Assembly: GCA_002455375.1 (NCBI GenBank)
Contig: DKKR01000042.1
Span: 28,647 to 35,146, forward strand
Length of the DNA: 6,500 bases
Source: Bacteroidetes bacterium UBA6661
GTDB lineage: Bacteria; Bacteroidota; Bacteroidia; AKYH767-A; OLB10
Direction of reading: 5' to 3'
Below the pieces are notes generated by a model that was not told the origin of the DNA, did not search any database, and worked only from the letters and a program-made list of their open reading frames with translations. Of this stretch, positions 5,413 through 6,500 are shown in pieces. A program made the translations under genes and the position numbers. The number at the start of each line of letters is the position of its first letter. Position 1 is the stretch's first letter.

Positions 5413-6500
5413 TTAAACTCTGATACCGATTATTAAAACATCATCAACTTGCTCGTGATTTCCTTTCCACGCATTAAAATAATTCTGTAAATAAACTTTT
5501 TGCTCACTCATGCCAAGGTGCTGAATAGAAACTAAAATTTCTTTTAGCTTTTTAGTCATTAATTTTTTGCCCTGTTCACCACCAAACTGATCAGCATAAC
5601 CATCTGAAAAAAGATATATGGTATCTTTTTGCTGTATTTTAATCTGGTGATTTGTAAACTGATTGTTGTGTTTTATTTGCAATCCACCAATAGGAAATTT
5701 GTCTGCTGCATAAACAATAAGTTCACTATTTCTGATTAACCACAATGGTCTGTTGGCGCCAGCAAATTCTAAACTCATTTTTTCTATATCAAGAGAACAG
5801 ATAGAAATATCCATTCCATCATGTGTTTCGCTTTCATGTTGTTTGAGCGAATGAATAATGCCTTCGTTCAACGCGTCTAAAATACCTGAAGGTGTAGTGA
5901 TGTTTTTTTCGTTGATGATAGATTTAATCAATGAACTTCCGATAATACTCATAAATGCACCTGCCACACCATGACCTGTGCAATCGGCTGCGGCAATAAT
6001 GTGCTTGTTATTTTTCTGTGTAAACTCATAAAAATCGCCACTGACAATATCTTTTGGAATATAGAGAATAAATGATTGGTCAAGTATTTTGTAAACGGTA
6101 TTTAAGTTTGGAAGAACAGCAGCCTGAATTCGTTTGGCATAAATCAGACTATCAGTAATTTCTTTGTTTTTGCTTAGGATTTCTTTGTTTTTTTCTTCAA
6201 GTTCAAAGGTTCTTTCCGTTACTTTGTTTTCAAGTAAAATGTTTTGTTGTGCCAGAATATTTTTCTTTTCGGTTTCCTTCAGCAGATTTTCTTCCCCAAG
6301 TTTTTTAATAGTAACAACTTGTTCAATGAGCTGCTGTTGATTTTGTCCGTAGCGTCTGGCAAGTACAATGGCAACCATTATAGGATAAATCAATGGGCTT
6401 ATTGTAAAAAATAAAGTCAAAATATCTGAGGAGGTATTTTGTTGATACATATTCTTGGAAGCCGTATATATGATTGGAAGAATAAGTAATATCAGCCCTA
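5413..6500 (-). CDS. Membrane-bound SpoIIE-family (PP2C-type) serine phosphatase, 5' partial
   Basis: The frame stays open to the right edge. The ATG at 6448-6450 (residue 1 in this numbering) is preceded by codons for a hydrophobic run (GLILLILPIIYTASKN), so the true start lies outside the window. Visible parts in order: two membrane helices, one ending near 6465 and one at about residues 10-31, then a long coiled coil (about 36-100), the linker AKRIQAAVLP (105-114), and the phosphatase domain to 345. Metal-site motifs are intact: SGDFYEF (D139), ADCTGHGVAGAFMS (D156), DGMDIS (D211), FSDGYADQFGG (D283), and QVDDV (D336, D337). Such proteins relay a membrane signal by removing phosphate from a serine or threonine of a partner, classically an anti-sigma-factor antagonist; no partner gene is in view. 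The missing N-terminus probably holds more helices and an extracellular sensor such as 7TMR-DISM, which is inference. Confidence 0.92.
   Translation of the reverse strand, partial: GLILLILPIIYTASKNMYQQNTSSDILTLFFTISPLIYPIMVAIVLARRYGQNQQQLIEQVVTIKKLGEENLLKETEKKNILAQQNILLENKVTERTFELEEKNKEILSKNKEITDSLIYAKRIQAAVLPNLNTVYKILDQSFILYIPKDIVSGDFYEFTQKNNKHIIAAADCTGHGVAGAFMSIIGSSLIKSIINEKNITTPSGILDALNEGIIHSLKQHESETHDGMDISICSLDIEKMSLEFAGANRPLWLIRNSELIVYAADKFPIGGLQIKHNNQFTNHQIKIQQKDTIYLFSDGYADQFGGEQGKKLMTKKLKEILVSIQHLGMSEQKVYLQNYFNAWKGNHEQVDDVLIIGIRV
6158..6192 (-). repeat. 21-bp periodic repeat encoding two identical heptads in the coiled coil
   Basis: A 14-base word (ATTTCTTTGTTTTT on the plus strand) occurs at 6158-6171 and again at 6179-6192, exactly 21 bases apart. 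It encodes KNKEI twice, seven residues apart (87-91 and 94-98), one coiled-coil heptad. It probably arose by duplication of one heptad within the phosphatase gene. Confidence 0.6.

Noticed and set aside
5413..6450. Complete phosphatase gene starting at the ATG at 6450
   Set aside because: Upstream codons are open to the edge and encode a hydrophobic segment, so the ATG is internal.

Overview
The window looks like a piece of a Bacteroidota chromosome. The signs are the tail of a type IX secretion sorting domain at the left edge, weak or absent Shine-Dalgarno sequences, candidate promoters of the Bacteroidota kind (TTG, 19 bases, TAnnTTTG), a SpoIIE phosphatase with the linker and motifs common in that phylum, and AT-rich coding DNA. 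Assignment below phylum is not possible from this stretch. I see no mobile element, CRISPR array, tRNA, rRNA or sign of recent transfer.

Layout, left to right. (1) Positions 1-230, plus strand: the last 75 residues of a secreted protein carrying a type IX sorting domain. (2) Positions 244-287: a perfect 20-bp hairpin between this gene and the converging ispH, probably a shared terminator. (3) Positions 324-2332, minus strand: a run transcribed leftward, with a small uncharacterised gene, a PhnP-like metallo-beta-lactamase-fold phosphodiesterase that starts with TTG and overlaps it by 4 bases, and then ispH, which appears to have its own promoter. (4) Positions 2333-2503: a divergent promoter region with a candidate promoter for each side. 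(5) Positions 2504-5385, plus strand: the three-gene proton-translocating NAD(P) transhydrogenase operon pntAA-pntAB-pntB. (6) Positions 5413-6500, minus strand: the C-terminal part of a membrane-bound SpoIIE-type serine phosphatase that runs off the right edge.

The best understood unit is the transhydrogenase. The soluble NAD(H)-binding alpha1, the small membrane alpha2, and beta (membrane part plus NADP(H)-binding domain) together use the proton gradient to make NADPH from NADH. IspH, the last enzyme of the non-mevalonate isoprenoid pathway, sits nearby but on the other strand, and no functional link is visible. The PhnP-like enzyme has the full metal site of its family, but no other phosphonate gene is in view.

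Overall this is an ordinary core-genome region. I did not find a new system. The points most worth a second look are the apparent move of the transhydrogenase channel histidine from beta to alpha2, the PhnP-like enzyme coupled to an unknown small protein, and the truncated membrane phosphatase.
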